Positions 63,824-64,000 of a DNA stretch of 64,000 bases are shown piece after piece. The translations under genes were made by a program, and so were the position numbers. Source of the stretch: Lacticaseibacillus pantheris DSM 15945 = JCM 12539 = NBRC 106106 (GTDB lineage: Bacteria > Bacillota > Bacilli > Lactobacillales > Lactobacillaceae); assembly GCF_001311175.1 (NCBI RefSeq), contig NZ_BBAI01000001.1, positions 124,001 through 188,000 on the forward strand. The letters are read 5' to 3'. Within the stretch, counting starts at the first letter, position 1; the number at the start of each line of letters is the position of its first letter. Below the pieces are notes generated by a model. The model was not told where the DNA came from and did no database searches. It was given only the letters and a program-made list of their open reading frames with translations.

Positions 63824-64000
63824 CGTATTCGCCCCCGTTCTGAATCTGCTGTGCCGCCCTGTCAGCGATACGCACGAACGGCAAGTATATGAGCACGGAT
63901 AACGCCAAGCAAAGTAGCGCAACCACTAGTGCTGCCCAGCTACCGTTGGTGCCCAAAAACGCTTGAAACGGTCCTGGAGCCGTTCCGGGAACGTTATATA
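63816..64000 (-). CDS. PTS EIIC, cellobiose family, 3' end only
   Basis: The frame entering from the right edge ends ...FQAFLGTNGSWAALVVALLC, then LSVLIYLPFVRIADRAAQQI and QNGGEYDD, stop at 63816. IYLPFVRIAD is the conserved C-terminal helix of lactose/cellobiose-type EIIC, also present at the end of the EIIC at 2334. The rest of the gene lies outside the window. It is coupled to the DUF915 gene. Confidence 0.75.
   Translation of the reverse strand, partial: YNVPGTAPGPFQAFLGTNGSWAALVVALLCLALSVLIYLPFVRIADRAAQQIQNGGEYDD

Noticed and set aside
1-64000. CRISPR arrays, rRNA operons, prophage or insertion sequences
   Set aside because: No regularly spaced repeats, no rRNA sequence, no integrase, transposase or phage structural genes were seen.

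Overview
The window looks like a piece of a Lactobacillaceae chromosome (low-GC Gram-positive lineage, but with a fairly GC-rich genome) close to the replication origin. The marker is the conserved walR-walK-yycH-yycI-walJ-htrA block at 43.6-50.8 kb with rlmH just beyond it. Other typical lactobacillar features are the mannose PTS followed by DUF956, a Gat-type PTS beside lacAB, a class A sortase, LytTR/DUF3021 regulation, hrtRBA and many one- and two-gene regulators. I could not fix genus or species. No rRNA, CRISPR, prophage or insertion sequence was seen.

Layout. 0-1.7 kb: 3' part of an ABC-2 type exporter permease. 2-5.7 kb: PTS EIIC, small membrane protein, DUF3284 and MupG operon behind HutC-like operator repeats. 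5.8-16.5 kb: a long inverted repeat, two nearly identical tRNA-Lys(CTT) genes bracketing 10 kb with an EAL protein, niaR-pncB (NiaR operator), an ABC exporter with LytTR/DUF3021, DegV, an oxidoreductase, and a LexA-controlled yolD pair. 16.6-26 kb: TIGR01440 protein, NatA/NatB-like exporter, MarR, HAD phosphatase, aldo/keto reductase, small membrane proteins, SstT and a LysM/3D cell-wall protein. 26-31 kb: gatABC divergent from deoR-lacA-lacB. 31-39 kb: sortase, EIIA-like protein, LacI regulator, drug-type MFS exporter with an attenuator-like leader, and an amino-acid ABC transporter under a lysine riboswitch. 39.4-42.7 kb: mannose PTS. 42.8-53.2 kb: origin-proximal wal block, htrA, a DnaA-box cluster, an anion permease and rlmH. 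53.3-56.2 kb: AT-richer accessory genes. 56.3-58.7 kb: hrtRBA heme efflux with two operators. 58.8-60 kb: Zur-controlled S14 paralogue and small basic protein beside zur. 60.6-62.7 kb: oppA under a T-box. 62.9-64 kb: DUF915 hydrolase overlapping the end of another PTS EIIC.

Two things stand out across the whole window. First, chromosome-organisation sites are dense: five perfect copies of the Noc-binding palindrome, four ParB/parS-like sites and six DnaA boxes (five perfect) in about 450 bp after htrA. Second, more than twenty genes that should be intact carry one or more single-base frame breaks, including walK, rlmH, walJ and pncB. In walK, htrA, rlmH, a NatA-like ATPase and the anion permease the break is one extra base in a run of A or T that the family alignment needs to be shorter. 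This points to consensus sequencing errors more than to true gene decay, so I give full-span coordinates for such genes and say where the frame breaks.

Regulatory logic that can be read directly: NiaR represses niacin salvage; LexA controls yolD; a DeoR repressor faces two inverted operators between gatABC and lacAB; lysine and aminoacyl-tRNA leaders control amino-acid and peptide uptake; HrtR controls heme export; Zur controls the zinc-independent S14 and itself.
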